Assembly (NCBI GenBank): GCA_028718545.1
Contig: JAQULT010000010.1
Location: 1 to 44,088, forward strand
Source of the DNA: Fidelibacterota bacterium
GTDB lineage: Bacteria > Fidelibacterota > Fidelibacteria > Fidelibacterales > Fidelibacteraceae
Reading direction: 5' to 3'
Length of the DNA stretch: 44,088 nt
Positions 33,825 through 43,598 of this stretch are shown here, piece after piece; within the stretch, counting starts at the first letter, position 1; the number at the start of each line of letters is the position of its first letter. The notes under the pieces are model-generated. The model was not told the DNA's origin. It ran no database searches and saw nothing but the letters and a program-made list of their open reading frames with translations. The position numbers and the translations under genes were made by a program.

Positions 33825-35888
33825 TCAGCGTTTGATCAGAATTATTCCGCTCGAAGCCGGCAGACTGACACCGCTGAAAATGCGTTCCTGGGTAAAGGGC
33901 AGGGTGCTGATCAGGGTAACCCAGCCGCCCTCCGGAAGCGTGTAATAAGCAGATTCCTTTTTGGAACCGTTGACCAGTACCAGCAATTCTTCATGATAAT
34001 TACCGGAAGGCAGAATCTGATATCCGATCCCGTAGCGGGCGTCCGCATAATAGGGACGCAGGGCTTCGCGCGGAGATTTCCGCAGTTGCGGATAGATCTG
34101 ACGCAGGCGCAGAATGGCGGAATAAAAATCGCTCAGTTCGCGGTTCTGCGCGGCGATATTGTAGTTGATGTAATTCGTGCTGTTATCTTTATTGTAGGAA
34201 TTGTGATCGATGCGGCCCTGATGCGGGTCCGGATAATCATTGATCTCGATCACCTTGCTGCGTCCGAATTCCTGACCGGAATGCAGCATGCAGATACCCT
34301 GTGAACTTCCCAGAACAAAAGCTCCGAGTTTGTGAAAGCGCAGTTCTTCCGGATTGAGTTTCCCGTGTGCCCGGACATCGGGGATGATCTCGTCTTCGCG
34401 GTTCTTTTTCAGATGCAGGCGGACGAAATCGCCAAAGGTATGGTCGTCGTGGGATTCAAGGTAGTTGACCGAATGACCGGCATCACGGTATTGACCGCCG
34501 TCGCTGCGCAGGGACCCCATCAGAAAGCGCAGGGCATTTTCGCGGTTAACGCCGTCGTCCCAGCGGCCGAAGATAAAACCGGGACGTGTATAGGGATTTT
34601 GTCCCTTGATCCCGTTGCGGAACTGATCGTTCCAGGAAGCCCAGCCCAGATCGCTGAAATGATCGGGATTATAGGTACCGCCCCAGGGTTCGGCGATCAG
34701 GATCACATTCGGGTTCACTTTGACCGCTTCGCGCCGGATCATTTCCAGGGTCCCGTCATCGATCATGGCAGCCAGGTCAAAGCGAAAACCGTCGATATGG
34801 TATTCCCGCATCCAGAACAGTACGCTCTCGACGATCATTTTTTGTGCCATCGGGGCTTCGGTCTTAAAATCGTTCCCGCAGCCGCTGACACCGGTAAAAT
34901 CGAGATTTTCGTCCAGCCGGTAATAGTACTTTTTATCGATCATTTTATAGGGATTGGGATCGTAAGTGCTGGTATGGTTGTACACCACATCCATCAGTAC
35001 GGCAAAACCTGCGGTATGCAGGGCTTTGACCAGGGATTTGAATTCCGAGACGGCTTTGCCCCTGTCATCGATATAAGTACCTTCGTTCATGTGACCCGCA
35101 GAGCTGTAGTAATTTTCGGGAGCAAAGAAAAAAGTGCTCATATAGCCCCAGTGATTCCGCGCATAGGGATTCCAGGTATTGAAGAGAGCGGTGGACGTAT
35201 CCCGGTAAGGGATCTCGATATTGGCGAAATCGTGGAGGGGCAGAAATTCGACGGCATTGACGCCCAGTTTTTTGAGGTAGGGGATTTTCTCGATAAATGC
35301 GCCGTAAGTTCCTTTTTCTTTGGTTCCGGCGCTTTCGTGAGCGCTCATGTCGCGCAAATGGGTTTCATAAATGATCAGGTCCCGCGGATCCCGTGGCGAC
35401 ATCCAGGTGTCGCTGCCCCAGTCAAAGTTGCATTTGTGAATAAAACTCCGCGCATTGATCTGATAATGGTTCCGTGTGGAAACGGCCCGGGAATAAGGGT
35501 CCGGGACAAGGGTATTCGGCTGAAAGATATCTCCGGGGCCGTTGGCGGCGTTGACATAATATCCGTAATAGTAATTCCAGAGTTTTTTGTTGATCGTGAT
35601 CTCCCAGACGCCCTGATTGTCACGCTGAAGATAATAGCTTTCCACTTCGGGTCCTTTTGCACTTTTGAACAAAGCCAGACGGACGGAGCTTGCCCGCGGC
35701 GCAAAGATCCGGAAGTTGAAACGGCCGTTCTCAAAAGTGCAGCCCAGATCCTTGTCGGAGTATAGCGTATCAAAAGCGGTAAGGTCAAAAGGCGTTACCG
35801 GCGCCGGCGGAAGATTTCCGGAATCCCGGAATGCACAGCCGGCAGCGAGGGCCAGTATTAAAAAAAACAGGGGACGCAATCGATTCAT
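33825..35888 (-). CDS. Type I pullulanase-like GH13 lipoprotein
   Basis: 687 residues from the ATG at 35888. The lipobox LALAAGC ends at C18, so it is lipid-anchored and faces the periplasm or surface. A CBM48-type domain (about 50-165, FNFRIFAPRASSVRLALF) leads into a GH13 barrel: HWGYMSTFFFAPE, VVYNHTS, nucleophile D371 (GFRFDLAAM), acid/base E400 (LIAEPWGG) and the third Asp in LESHDDHTF (about 485). The HWGY and AEPWGG pair is typical of type I pullulanases, which cut alpha-1,6 branches. The upstream in-frame extension is rejected because it would bury the signal sequence 56 residues inside. Confidence 0.9.
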   Translation of the reverse strand: MNRLRPLFFLILALAAGCAFRDSGNLPPAPVTPFDLTAFDTLYSDKDLGCTFENGRFNFRIFAPRASSVRLALFKSAKGPEVESYYLQRDNQGVWEITINKKLWNYYYGYYVNAANGPGDIFQPNTLVPDPYSRAVSTRNHYQINARSFIHKCNFDWGSDTWMSPRDPRDLIIYETHLRDMSAHESAGTKEKGTYGAFIEKIPYLKKLGVNAVEFLPLHDFANIEIPYRDTSTALFNTWNPYARNHWGYMSTFFFAPENYYSSAGHMNEGTYIDDRGKAVSEFKSLVKALHTAGFAVLMDVVYNHTSTYDPNPYKMIDKKYYYRLDENLDFTGVSGCGNDFKTEAPMAQKMIVESVLFWMREYHIDGFRFDLAAMIDDGTLEMIRREAVKVNPNVILIAEPWGGTYNPDHFSDLGWASWNDQFRNGIKGQNPYTRPGFIFGRWDDGVNRENALRFLMGSLRSDGGQYRDAGHSVNYLESHDDHTFGDFVRLHLKKNREDEIIPDVRAHGKLNPEELRFHKLGAFVLGSSQGICMLHSGQEFGRSKVIEINDYPDPHQGRIDHNSYNKDNSTNYINYNIAAQNRELSDFYSAILRLRQIYPQLRKSPREALRPYYADARYGIGYQILPSGNYHEELLVLVNGSKKESAYYTLPEGGWVTLISTLPFTQERIFSGVSLPASSGIILIKR

Positions 35889-36037
35889 TTTTCTTTGTAC
35901 CTCTTTCTCACATTTTACAATATAAAAACAAAAATGAAAAAAAACGATAAATATTAATTTTGCGGCATACCTGAAGCCATCGATACTGTTCCGGGGGCAG
36001 CCGGCCCTTTCCCCGGGAAAATTATCCTGAAAATTGA

Positions 36038-36066
36038 TTGGAAAATCGGGTGCCATTGAGTATTTT
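36038..36066 (+). promoter_or_regulatory. Likely promoter of the SRP RNA
   Basis: TTGGAA (36038-36043), 17 bp, TATTTT (36061-36066), placing the start at about 36072, the first base of the RNA stem. The remaining 35889-36037 stretch shows nothing else clear. Confidence 0.5.
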
Positions 36067-36071
36067 AAAAT

Positions 36072-36169
36072 GACCTCAGGCCTTCGTCGGCAGCATATTG
36101 CTGAACCCCGTCAGGTCCGGAAGGAAGCAGCGGTAAGTGATCATTCTGTGCGTCAAGCAACCTGAGGTC
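36072..36169 (+). ncRNA. ffs: Bacterial small signal recognition particle RNA (4.5S type)
   Basis: A 98-nt hairpin RNA. The ends GACCTCAGG and CCTGAGGTC pair perfectly. The apical part holds the conserved core GTCAGGTCCGGAAGGAAGCA, then GCGGTAAG, the asymmetric loop and GGAA tetraloop that Ffh recognises. A T-run follows the stem. The RNA with Ffh targets nascent membrane proteins. It lies 27 bp upstream of dnaX, a neighbourhood also seen in other bacteria. Confidence 0.95.
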
Positions 36170-36196
36170 TTTTCATGAACGAACAGGGATAATTAT

Positions 36197-37795
36197 ATGA
36201 GTCATCAGGTCATCAGTCTGAAGTACCGTCCTCAGCGCTTTGAAGACGTGGTAGGGCAGGAACATATCACGGTGACATTGCAGAACGCCCTAAAAAAGAA
36301 ACGGCTGGGTCATGCCTATATTTTTTCGGGTCCCCGCGGAACCGGAAAGACCACGACTGCGCGTTTGTTGGCAAAGCTGGTGAATTGCGAAGATCCGAAG
36401 GACGGTAATCCCTGCAATGCCTGTGTAAGCTGCAGAGAGATCACCGAAGGCCGCAGCATGGATGTGCACGAGATCGACGGAGCCTCCAATCGCGGTATTG
36501 ACAGCATCCGGGACCTGCGCGAACAGGTCAAATATCCTCCGACGCGCGGAAAATACAAGGTCTATATCATAGACGAATTCCATCAGATCACCAAGGAGGC
36601 TTTCAACGCCTTGCTCAAAACCTTAGAGGAACCTCCGAAACATATTCTGTTCATTTTTGCCACTACCGAACTGCACAAGGTCCTGCCCACCATTTTAAGC
36701 CGTTGCCAGCGTTTTGAATTCCGCCGCATTCCCATTCCGAGGGTTATGCAGCTCTTGCGCGAGATCGCTGACCGGGAGGGTGCCGCCATTGATGACGATG
36801 CCCTGATGCTGATCGCAAAAAAAGGGGACGGCAGTATTCGCGACAGCGAGAGTATTCTGGAACAGGTGATCGCCTTTTCCGGGGAAGCCGTCAGTTACGA
36901 AAGCATTCTGAATATGCTGGGTGTGATCCGGGAGGAGGTATTTTTCGATCTTTACCGTGCCTTGAACGAAGGCAGTGCCGGGTGTGCCCTAGCCCTGCTG
37001 GACGATATGTTGATGCGCGGCTACGATGCTGCGGAATTTGTCACGCATTTTTCCATTTTTCTTCGGGATCTTTACATCGTCAGAGTACACGGTTCAGCAG
37101 AGCTCCTGAACACCAGCGAGACACTCAGAAAGGAATACGAAACACTGGCCCGGAACCAGGATGATCATACAATTGTCCGGATGCTGGTCATTGTCAACGA
37201 TCATTTGCCGGAGATCGGGCGCTCGGCAAACGTCAAGATCCTCTGTGAATCGCTGTTCATCAAACTTTCCCGATTGCAGGATTTTCGCGACCTGGATGCG
37301 GTCCTTGCCCGCCTGAACGGCGAAAAAACCGCCGTACCGCTGAAGCCCAAATCCGAAACTCCCAAAGCCGAAATCCCCAAAACCGTCCCCGTTCCCGGAG
37401 CGGTAAAGGCAGCACCGGTCCAAAAAGTACCGGCGTCGGCGGAAAGCGAGCATCCGGCAGCGGTCAGCGTTGAAGAAGTCAAAAAACGCTGGCAGGAAGT
37501 GGTGGATTGCGTACAGCCGAAAAAACCGGCACTGGCGGGACTGCTATGCCGGGTGGGGCTGATGCAGAGCAACGGCGGAATTTTGGTGCTGACAGTAGAA
37601 GATGATTATTCCTACGACTTTCTCCAGAGGAACGACGCAACGATCCGTTCCTGCCTGAAAAGCGTCTTTAAATCTTCCTTCAATCTGCGGGTCGAGAAAA
37701 ACCCGGTGCCGGATTCCGATCGTGTCATGAAGGAGCGCAAGGTTGACGGAGCGGTACAGCAGGTGATCCAAAGTTTTGAGGGAGAATTATTATAA
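36197..37795 (+). CDS. dnaX: DNA polymerase III gamma/tau subunit
   Basis: 532 residues. AAA+ clamp-loader motor: Walker A GPRGTGKT (45-52), zinc ligands C64, C73, C76 and C79, Walker B IIDEFH (124-129) and the sensor SRC at 168-170. It loads the sliding clamp during replication. After about residue 365 there is a Pro/Lys/Ala-rich linker and a C-terminal domain (about 415-532), which would be the tau part binding the polymerase. No programmed frameshift site is evident at the linker. AGGG lies before the ATG; it follows ffs and is likely co-regulated with it. Confidence 0.96.
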   Translation: MSHQVISLKYRPQRFEDVVGQEHITVTLQNALKKKRLGHAYIFSGPRGTGKTTTARLLAKLVNCEDPKDGNPCNACVSCREITEGRSMDVHEIDGASNRGIDSIRDLREQVKYPPTRGKYKVYIIDEFHQITKEAFNALLKTLEEPPKHILFIFATTELHKVLPTILSRCQRFEFRRIPIPRVMQLLREIADREGAAIDDDALMLIAKKGDGSIRDSESILEQVIAFSGEAVSYESILNMLGVIREEVFFDLYRALNEGSAGCALALLDDMLMRGYDAAEFVTHFSIFLRDLYIVRVHGSAELLNTSETLRKEYETLARNQDDHTIVRMLVIVNDHLPEIGRSANVKILCESLFIKLSRLQDFRDLDAVLARLNGEKTAVPLKPKSETPKAEIPKTVPVPGAVKAAPVQKVPASAESEHPAAVSVEEVKKRWQEVVDCVQPKKPALAGLLCRVGLMQSNGGILVLTVEDDYSYDFLQRNDATIRSCLKSVFKSSFNLRVEKNPVPDSDRVMKERKVDGAVQQVIQSFEGELL

Positions 37796-37799
37796 ATCG

Positions 37800-37828
37800 T
37801 TGACAAAGGTTAATTAAAGGTATAAATT
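37800..37828 (+). promoter_or_regulatory. Promoter of the TonB-dependent receptor cluster
   Basis: A consensus TTGACA (37800-37805) is followed by TATAAATT: TATAAA at 15 bp or TAAATT at 17 bp spacing. The leader to the ATG at 37959 would be about 125 nt, with AAGGAG close to the start. Confidence 0.6.
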
Positions 37829-37958
37829 TAAACGATTGGTATTAATTGTACAGGTTTGAGGTAAGTAAAAGGAAGGAATTGCTACAGCAAGACTAAGCAA
37901 GTTGGCAACAAACGCGATTGTGACAGAACAAAGCGATAAATATTTAAGGAGTTGTTAT

Positions 37959-40900
37959 ATGAGGCTAAGATTGATTTTAGCGGGAGTTTTGCTTGTTTTC
38001 AGCATTTCTTACGCTGCCACGACCGGAAAGTTATCCGGTTATGTGACGGATGCTGGAACGGGTGAACCTTTGGCGGGTGCGAATGTTCTTATTCGGAACA
38101 CCAGTATGGGAGCCGCAACCAATGCAGAAGGCTTCTATGTCATTCTTAATATTCCTCCCGGAGAGTATGAAGTCGTATCCAGCTACATCGGTTACGCGAC
38201 GGTTCAGCAGGCGGAAGTCCGGGTACGTATCGACCTGACCACCATGCTGGATTTCGAGATGCGCGTACAGGCCTACCAGGGGGAAGAGATCCTGGTGACC
38301 GCGGAACGCAAGGTTGTACAGGTAGATATTGCATCCAGCCAGGTCAACATCAGCCGGGATGAGATCGCGGACCTTCCGGCGACCTCCATTTCCGATGTTG
38401 TGGGCATGGAAGCCGGCATGAGCGGCCTTCAGGTCCGTTCCGGCGATCTGGACGAGACCACCCTGCTGGTCGACGGTCTGACCATGAAAGACAGCCGTAC
38501 CGGCGATCCCATCTCCACGGTCTCCCTGTCTTCGATCCAGGAAGTCATGATCCAGTCCGGCGGTTTCAGCGCCGAATACAGCGACCTGCAGTCCGGTGTG
38601 GTCAGCATTGTGACCCGGGAAGGAAGTCTGGACAAATATTCCCTGAACATGAACGTCAAATACAGTCCCTATAAACCGAAGAATTTCGCCTTTACCGATA
38701 TCAGCGGCAATGTGGTAAGTTCCATGTTCGACGAAAACTCGGTTTTTTTACGTCCTTATCTGGATGACGAAGTCTGCTGGACCGGTACCCGCAATGGCGC
38801 CTGGGACTCCTGGACCATGGGCGAGTATCCGGAATTTGTGGGCTGGAATGTTGTCAGCGAGCGTCTGATGGCGGACAACGATCCCGCGAACGACCTGACT
38901 CCCGAAGCCCTGCAGCAGCAGTTCCGCTATCTGACGCGCCGCGGCGATGATTTCCTCGCCCAAAAGATACCGGATTATCATCTGGACCTCGGATTCAGCG
39001 GTCCGGTACCCTTTGTCTCCGAAAAACTTGGCGGATTGCGTTTCTTTATGACCTATGTCGGAAATCAAAGTGCCTATCTGCAGCCTCTGGCGACCGATAA
39101 GTATACGGACTGGACCTGGACAGGGAAGGTGACGAGTGACCTGAGTCACAAAATGAAGCTTACCCTTTACAGTATGCAGAACAAATATTACGGTACGGCC
39201 AGCAGCCAGACCGGCGGGGCCGGCGTTTATACCAACGGATCCGGTGCGGTTGACGGAGGATGGTCCATGTCCCGTCTCTTCTATCCGAACTATTACGGTA
39301 TTGCGGAACGCTACAACCAGCTCTATGCCGCCACATTAAAGAATATTGTTGACGAAAAGACCTATTGGGAAGGCATTCTGGAATTTTCCCAGACAGCCTA
39401 CAGTACCTATATGGCCCCGGATCGTGACAGTGCCGTGTATAATCTTTTTGACGGTGTCGACGGTGCGGATCTGTGGATGGATGAACGGCCTTACGGTTTC
39501 TGGCCTTCCATGACCACGACCTACGCCAGTACCAACTTCTTTACGGGGTATGTCCAGTGGCCTTACGACAGCACGAAAACATCCAACCTGCGGGCAACCT
39601 ATAATATCAAATCCCAGGTCAACGACCGTAACGAGGTTAAGGCCGGCGCGCAGTTCCAGTACTGGCTCTATGATATGAACTACGGTTCGCACCGCTCGCT
39701 GACAGCCTCCAGCGCCACCAATACCATGTGGGTCCGGAATCCTTTCCAGATCGATTTTTATGTCCAGGACAAGCTGGAATATGAAGGATTTGTCGCTTCG
39801 GTGGGACTCCGCGGTGAATACTGGAATCCCAATTGTGAATGGTTCGATATGGACAGCGTGCGCTGGCTTGAAATCTTTTCGAGCGACCTGTTCAAACCGT
39901 ATGCGCTGAACGATTCGCTGGCAAATGCCACGTTCCCGATGCGCCGTGCAAGAGGTCAGTTCCATCTGATGCCGCGTCTGGGAATCTCACATCCGATCAC
40001 CGAAACCTCCAAGCTTTATTTCAACTACGGTCACATGTATCAAAAGATGGACCCGGATTATTACTTCCAGATGCGCCGTTACGGCGATTACAGCCTGTCC
40101 TGGATCGGCGATCCGGAAACACAGTTTGAAAAGACCGTTTCCTACGAGCTGGGTTTCGACCAGGCGATCGGCCGCAATTACCTGATCCATGTTGCCGCGT
40201 ATTATAAAGACAAGAGTAATCAGGCGACCACGACCACCTACCGGAGTATTGCCGGCAACAGCTATTCGGTAACGGACGACCGGACCTATCAGGATATCCG
40301 GGGTCTGGAAGTGACCTTTAAAAAACTGTACGGCGAATGGTTCCGCGGTTTTGTCAATTTGAACTACAGCGCTTACAGCAGCGGTTCCTTTGCCTGGCCT
40401 ACCGTCTATGAAGACGAAGGTTCGGAAGCCTACAAGAACATGATCCAGAACACCGAGAGCAAAAAACAGTCCAAGAGCACACCGCTGCCTTCCGCCAAGG
40501 CCAACCTGGTCTTCCGGACCCCTTCGCGGCTGGGAACGCTGCTCGGCGACTGGAGCTTGTCCGTACAGGGAAGCTGGTACGATGCGGGCTACTACATTAA
40601 CCGTACCCGCGGTTTCTATTCCAAGATCATCGAGATCCGGGATGCATGGTATTGTGACATGAAGCTGATGAAACCCTTCCGCTTTGATCGTTACAATCTG
40701 TCTTTTGTCATGGAGATCAACAACGTGCTCAATCTCAAGCGTCTCAGCCTTGCCGGCCAGTCGCTGGGATCCAGCTATGCACTGATCGACGGATATCAGT
40801 CGGATCATTATATTGAGTCCCTGCACTTCCCGACCGCCGCTTACGAAGAAACGAATCAGAACCACATTTCCCCGCTGCATTATCCGGATGGAACCAAGAA

Positions 40901-41186
40901 AAAAGCGGATAAATACTACGATTACCGTCCCTCAGGCGTTGCCTATCAGCCCCTGTCCTATGCATCCAATACCACCCAGGTTACCGATCCTTCCGTGATT
41001 TACTACCTGGAACAGACCCAAAGCTGGTCCCGGATCGAGAATAGCAGTATCGTAGCGGTTCCGGACGAAGAGATAATCGAAATCCTTAACAACAGAGCGT
41101 ACATTGATAATCCGGCAAATACTCCCTATATGTTCCTCAATCCGCGGAATATCTATGTCGGTTTGCAGTTATCCATCGATTTATAA
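37959..41186 (+). CDS. TonB-dependent receptor-like outer-membrane protein
   Basis: 1075 residues from the ATG at 37959, chosen for its AAGGAG and because the signal peptide (about 1-20) starts there. A carboxypeptidase-regulatory-like beta sandwich follows (about 24-110, GKLSGYVTDAGTGEPLAGANV). Then comes a plug domain (about 115-225, with VVGMEAGMSGLQVRSGDLDETTLLVDGL and the FSAEYSDLQSGVVSIVT finish) and a long beta-barrel of aromatic-rich strands. It should be an energised outer-membrane transporter or gated channel. No TonB box is obvious and no SusD-type partner gene lies beside it. It is followed after 18 bp by a large secreted protein and then a lipoprotein, likely one operon. Confidence 0.92.
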   Translation: MRLRLILAGVLLVFSISYAATTGKLSGYVTDAGTGEPLAGANVLIRNTSMGAATNAEGFYVILNIPPGEYEVVSSYIGYATVQQAEVRVRIDLTTMLDFEMRVQAYQGEEILVTAERKVVQVDIASSQVNISRDEIADLPATSISDVVGMEAGMSGLQVRSGDLDETTLLVDGLTMKDSRTGDPISTVSLSSIQEVMIQSGGFSAEYSDLQSGVVSIVTREGSLDKYSLNMNVKYSPYKPKNFAFTDISGNVVSSMFDENSVFLRPYLDDEVCWTGTRNGAWDSWTMGEYPEFVGWNVVSERLMADNDPANDLTPEALQQQFRYLTRRGDDFLAQKIPDYHLDLGFSGPVPFVSEKLGGLRFFMTYVGNQSAYLQPLATDKYTDWTWTGKVTSDLSHKMKLTLYSMQNKYYGTASSQTGGAGVYTNGSGAVDGGWSMSRLFYPNYYGIAERYNQLYAATLKNIVDEKTYWEGILEFSQTAYSTYMAPDRDSAVYNLFDGVDGADLWMDERPYGFWPSMTTTYASTNFFTGYVQWPYDSTKTSNLRATYNIKSQVNDRNEVKAGAQFQYWLYDMNYGSHRSLTASSATNTMWVRNPFQIDFYVQDKLEYEGFVASVGLRGEYWNPNCEWFDMDSVRWLEIFSSDLFKPYALNDSLANATFPMRRARGQFHLMPRLGISHPITETSKLYFNYGHMYQKMDPDYYFQMRRYGDYSLSWIGDPETQFEKTVSYELGFDQAIGRNYLIHVAAYYKDKSNQATTTTYRSIAGNSYSVTDDRTYQDIRGLEVTFKKLYGEWFRGFVNLNYSAYSSGSFAWPTVYEDEGSEAYKNMIQNTESKKQSKSTPLPSAKANLVFRTPSRLGTLLGDWSLSVQGSWYDAGYYINRTRGFYSKIIEIRDAWYCDMKLMKPFRFDRYNLSFVMEINNVLNLKRLSLAGQSLGSSYALIDGYQSDHYIESLHFPTAAYEETNQNHISPLHYPDGTKKKADKYYDYRPSGVAYQPLSYASNTTQVTDPSVIYYLEQTQSWSRIENSSIVAVPDEEIIEILNNRAYIDNPANTPYMFLNPRNIYVGLQLSIDL

Positions 41187-41204
41187 TCAAAAAGCGAGCA
41201 AGAT

Positions 41205-43583
41205 ATGAAAAAATCAGCCCTTATAAAATTATTACTACTGACATTTCTGATCCTGTCCGCCGCGTCCCTTAACGCTGCCACCCGCTATAAATGGATCGTC
41301 ATCGGTTCTTTACAGAACTTTTATTACGATACCGGGACCGAGTGGGAGGAAGTGGTTTATGCGCGCCAGCAATGGGGTTTTACCTGGGATTCCTTTTTCC
41401 GGGATAAGGACATGCAGGCCGCAAAAGGCATGTGGATCGGAGCAACCAATTTCTTTGATCCGGTAATGAATACCACCTACACGCATAAGGTGATCCATAA
41501 CGGACCGCGCAGTGTCACGGATATCGAAATGCGCGAATTCATGCCGCAGGAGATCAAACTGATCGCCCGTTACGATCATCCGGAAGTTTTGGTTGACGGA
41601 AGCGAAGGTTCGGACATGATGAATGCCGCCGATGCCAAAAATGATGATGTCGACGAGATCGATCCCACCATCAAGGCGGACCGTATCTTTCATAATGTCG
41701 TCAATACCTCTCTGGGTCTTACTCTGACCCGGAATGTCTACGCAATGGCGCAGCAGAACTATGACAACATTCACATTCTGGAATACGAATTTGAGAATAC
41801 CGGTATTTACAATGCTGCCGGCAGTGTACATCCGCAGACCCTGGAAGGTGTCTATTTTCACTGGCAGTGGCGGGATGCCACTGCACAGGAAGGCTGCTGG
41901 AACGGCGCCTATACCGCTTTGTACCGCAACTGGATCGAGACCACCGTCCGTGACGTACGCTGGGGATTCAGCACGATGAACGACGTGATCGGCGAAGATC
42001 AGAATAACCCCACCCCCGTATCGACGTATATTGATAAAACGGGCCAGGATGCCCAGGACGACCAGGGAAACTGGATGCGGGGTTATGTCTCCTGGATGGG
42101 GTACTGGTCCGATTTCGGTTACAACAATATCGGCTCACCGCTGGTCAAGGGCGTAGCCCACAACGGCTTGGCCGTGATCAACGACGGACGATTGGGAGCC
42201 CCGCAGTATAAGGGAATGGTCGTGATCCATGCGGACAAGTCCGCCACCGATAATAGCGACGATCCTTCACAGCCCCGTTCCAACGGATTTATCAACTCCA
42301 ATCATCAGCATACCTTTACCGCCGGTCTGAACCAGTATGATGCCGCGACGATGACCCAAAAATATATACAGTACATTGCAAACGGCAATATGGGCAGTCA
42401 CGCGCAAGATGTCTGGAACACCCAGGGTTCCGCTGACGGGCTGCTGGCCGATGCCGGGGCTTATTCCAAGTCGAAAGAAGCGGCGGGATTCTCGCAGATG
42501 CTGGCTTTCGGGCCCTACACGATCGCTCCCGGCCAGAAGATCAAGATCGTCTTTGCCGAATGTGCCGCCGGCCTGGGACACTACCGCGGTTATGAGGTAG
42601 GCCAGCAGTGGCATCAGGCAAAATATAAAGGCCAGACCGTCGAAGTGGTCGATCCGGACAATCCCGGCTCAACAATGCAGATCACCGCGGCGGAAGCGGA
42701 TGTATGGAAAGATAAAATGGTCTACAGCGGACGCGATTCGCTGATGAACACCTTCCGCCGTGCCATTAATCTCTATAAGGACGGTTTCTATGACGGGATC
42801 CCGGAAGCACCGCGTCCTCCCGAAAACGTTGAGATCTTTTCCACCGAGGATGGCGTTAAGATCTACTGGAAAGCAACAGAAGCACTGACGCATCCCAAAT
42901 TTGAAGGATTCAAGATCTACCGGGCTTTCGTGGAAAAAGATTCCACTTACCGTCAGGTTCTTGACTGCAATATCAGCACTGACAATAATCTGGATGCCTA
43001 CCGTGTAAGCGGTAGCACGGATGAGTTTGAATTCCTGGATACGCAGCCGCAGCGCGGACAGAATTATTTTTATTATATTGTATCCTATGACGACGGAACA
43101 ACAAATGAGCTAAAACCCGGCGTACCGCTGCGCAGCAGTCCTTTCCTGACACGGACCAACCTTGCAGCAACCGTCAAGAGCCCACCCGCTCCGAATGAAA
43201 AACTCAATATTGACGATTACGATCTCACCAATCCGGCGGACCGCAAAGAATTGATGGAACTGCTGGTACGTGTAGTCCCCAATCCCATCAATGTCCGGAA
43301 CGAAGATATCCAGTTCAAGGGCAATGTCAACAAACTGCTCTTTGCCGGCGTTCCCGGCGGATGCCGGATCCGGATCTTCACCGAAAGGGGAGACTTTGTT
43401 ACGGACGTCATTGAATCCGAAGCCGGCTATGCCTGGTATCTGACCACGGAATGGCAGCAGATCCTGGTGAGCGGCGTATACATTGCCTATTTTGAGATGG
43501 AGGAGGATTATGCGAATCCGAAAAACGGCGTCCAGTTGAAGAAGGGCGACTCCATGATCAAAAAATTCATCATAATTCGTTAA
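41205..43583 (+). CDS. Large secreted protein with fibronectin-III-like domain and sorting-type C-terminus
   Basis: 792 residues. A signal peptide (1-24) is followed by about 500 residues I cannot assign to a named family. These are rich in Trp, Tyr, Asp and Asn, with repeated metal-site-like acidic stretches such as DAKNDDVDEIDPT. A fibronectin-III-like module follows (about 530-640, APRPPENVEIFSTEDGVKIYWKA, then FKIYRAFVEKD). The last 90 residues (VRVVPNPINV, CRIRIFTERGDFVTDVI, SGVYIAYFEM, KKFIIIR) have the pattern of a type IX-style C-terminal sorting domain. It is probably on the cell surface and works with the TonB-dependent receptor encoded 18 bp upstream. Function unknown. Confidence 0.85.
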   Translation: MKKSALIKLLLLTFLILSAASLNAATRYKWIVIGSLQNFYYDTGTEWEEVVYARQQWGFTWDSFFRDKDMQAAKGMWIGATNFFDPVMNTTYTHKVIHNGPRSVTDIEMREFMPQEIKLIARYDHPEVLVDGSEGSDMMNAADAKNDDVDEIDPTIKADRIFHNVVNTSLGLTLTRNVYAMAQQNYDNIHILEYEFENTGIYNAAGSVHPQTLEGVYFHWQWRDATAQEGCWNGAYTALYRNWIETTVRDVRWGFSTMNDVIGEDQNNPTPVSTYIDKTGQDAQDDQGNWMRGYVSWMGYWSDFGYNNIGSPLVKGVAHNGLAVINDGRLGAPQYKGMVVIHADKSATDNSDDPSQPRSNGFINSNHQHTFTAGLNQYDAATMTQKYIQYIANGNMGSHAQDVWNTQGSADGLLADAGAYSKSKEAAGFSQMLAFGPYTIAPGQKIKIVFAECAAGLGHYRGYEVGQQWHQAKYKGQTVEVVDPDNPGSTMQITAAEADVWKDKMVYSGRDSLMNTFRRAINLYKDGFYDGIPEAPRPPENVEIFSTEDGVKIYWKATEALTHPKFEGFKIYRAFVEKDSTYRQVLDCNISTDNNLDAYRVSGSTDEFEFLDTQPQRGQNYFYYIVSYDDGTTNELKPGVPLRSSPFLTRTNLAATVKSPPAPNEKLNIDDYDLTNPADRKELMELLVRVVPNPINVRNEDIQFKGNVNKLLFAGVPGGCRIRIFTERGDFVTDVIESEAGYAWYLTTEWQQILVSGVYIAYFEMEEDYANPKNGVQLKKGDSMIKKFIIIR

Positions 43584-43598
43584 AAAGCAGAGGTAAAA

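Noticed and set aside
34332..35765. 477-codon open frame on the plus strand
   Set aside because: Antisense shadow of the pullulanase-like gene, whose catalytic residues are all in the minus-strand frame.
35889..36056. Upstream extension of the pullulanase-like protein
   Set aside because: It would place the signal sequence and lipobox 56 residues inside the protein.
36815..36826. A-run followed by GGGG in dnaX as a programmed frameshift site
   Set aside because: The heptamer fits the slippery pattern, but it lies at codon 207 inside the motor region, not at the gamma/tau boundary. The -1 frame has no early stop, so it would not yield a gamma-like product.
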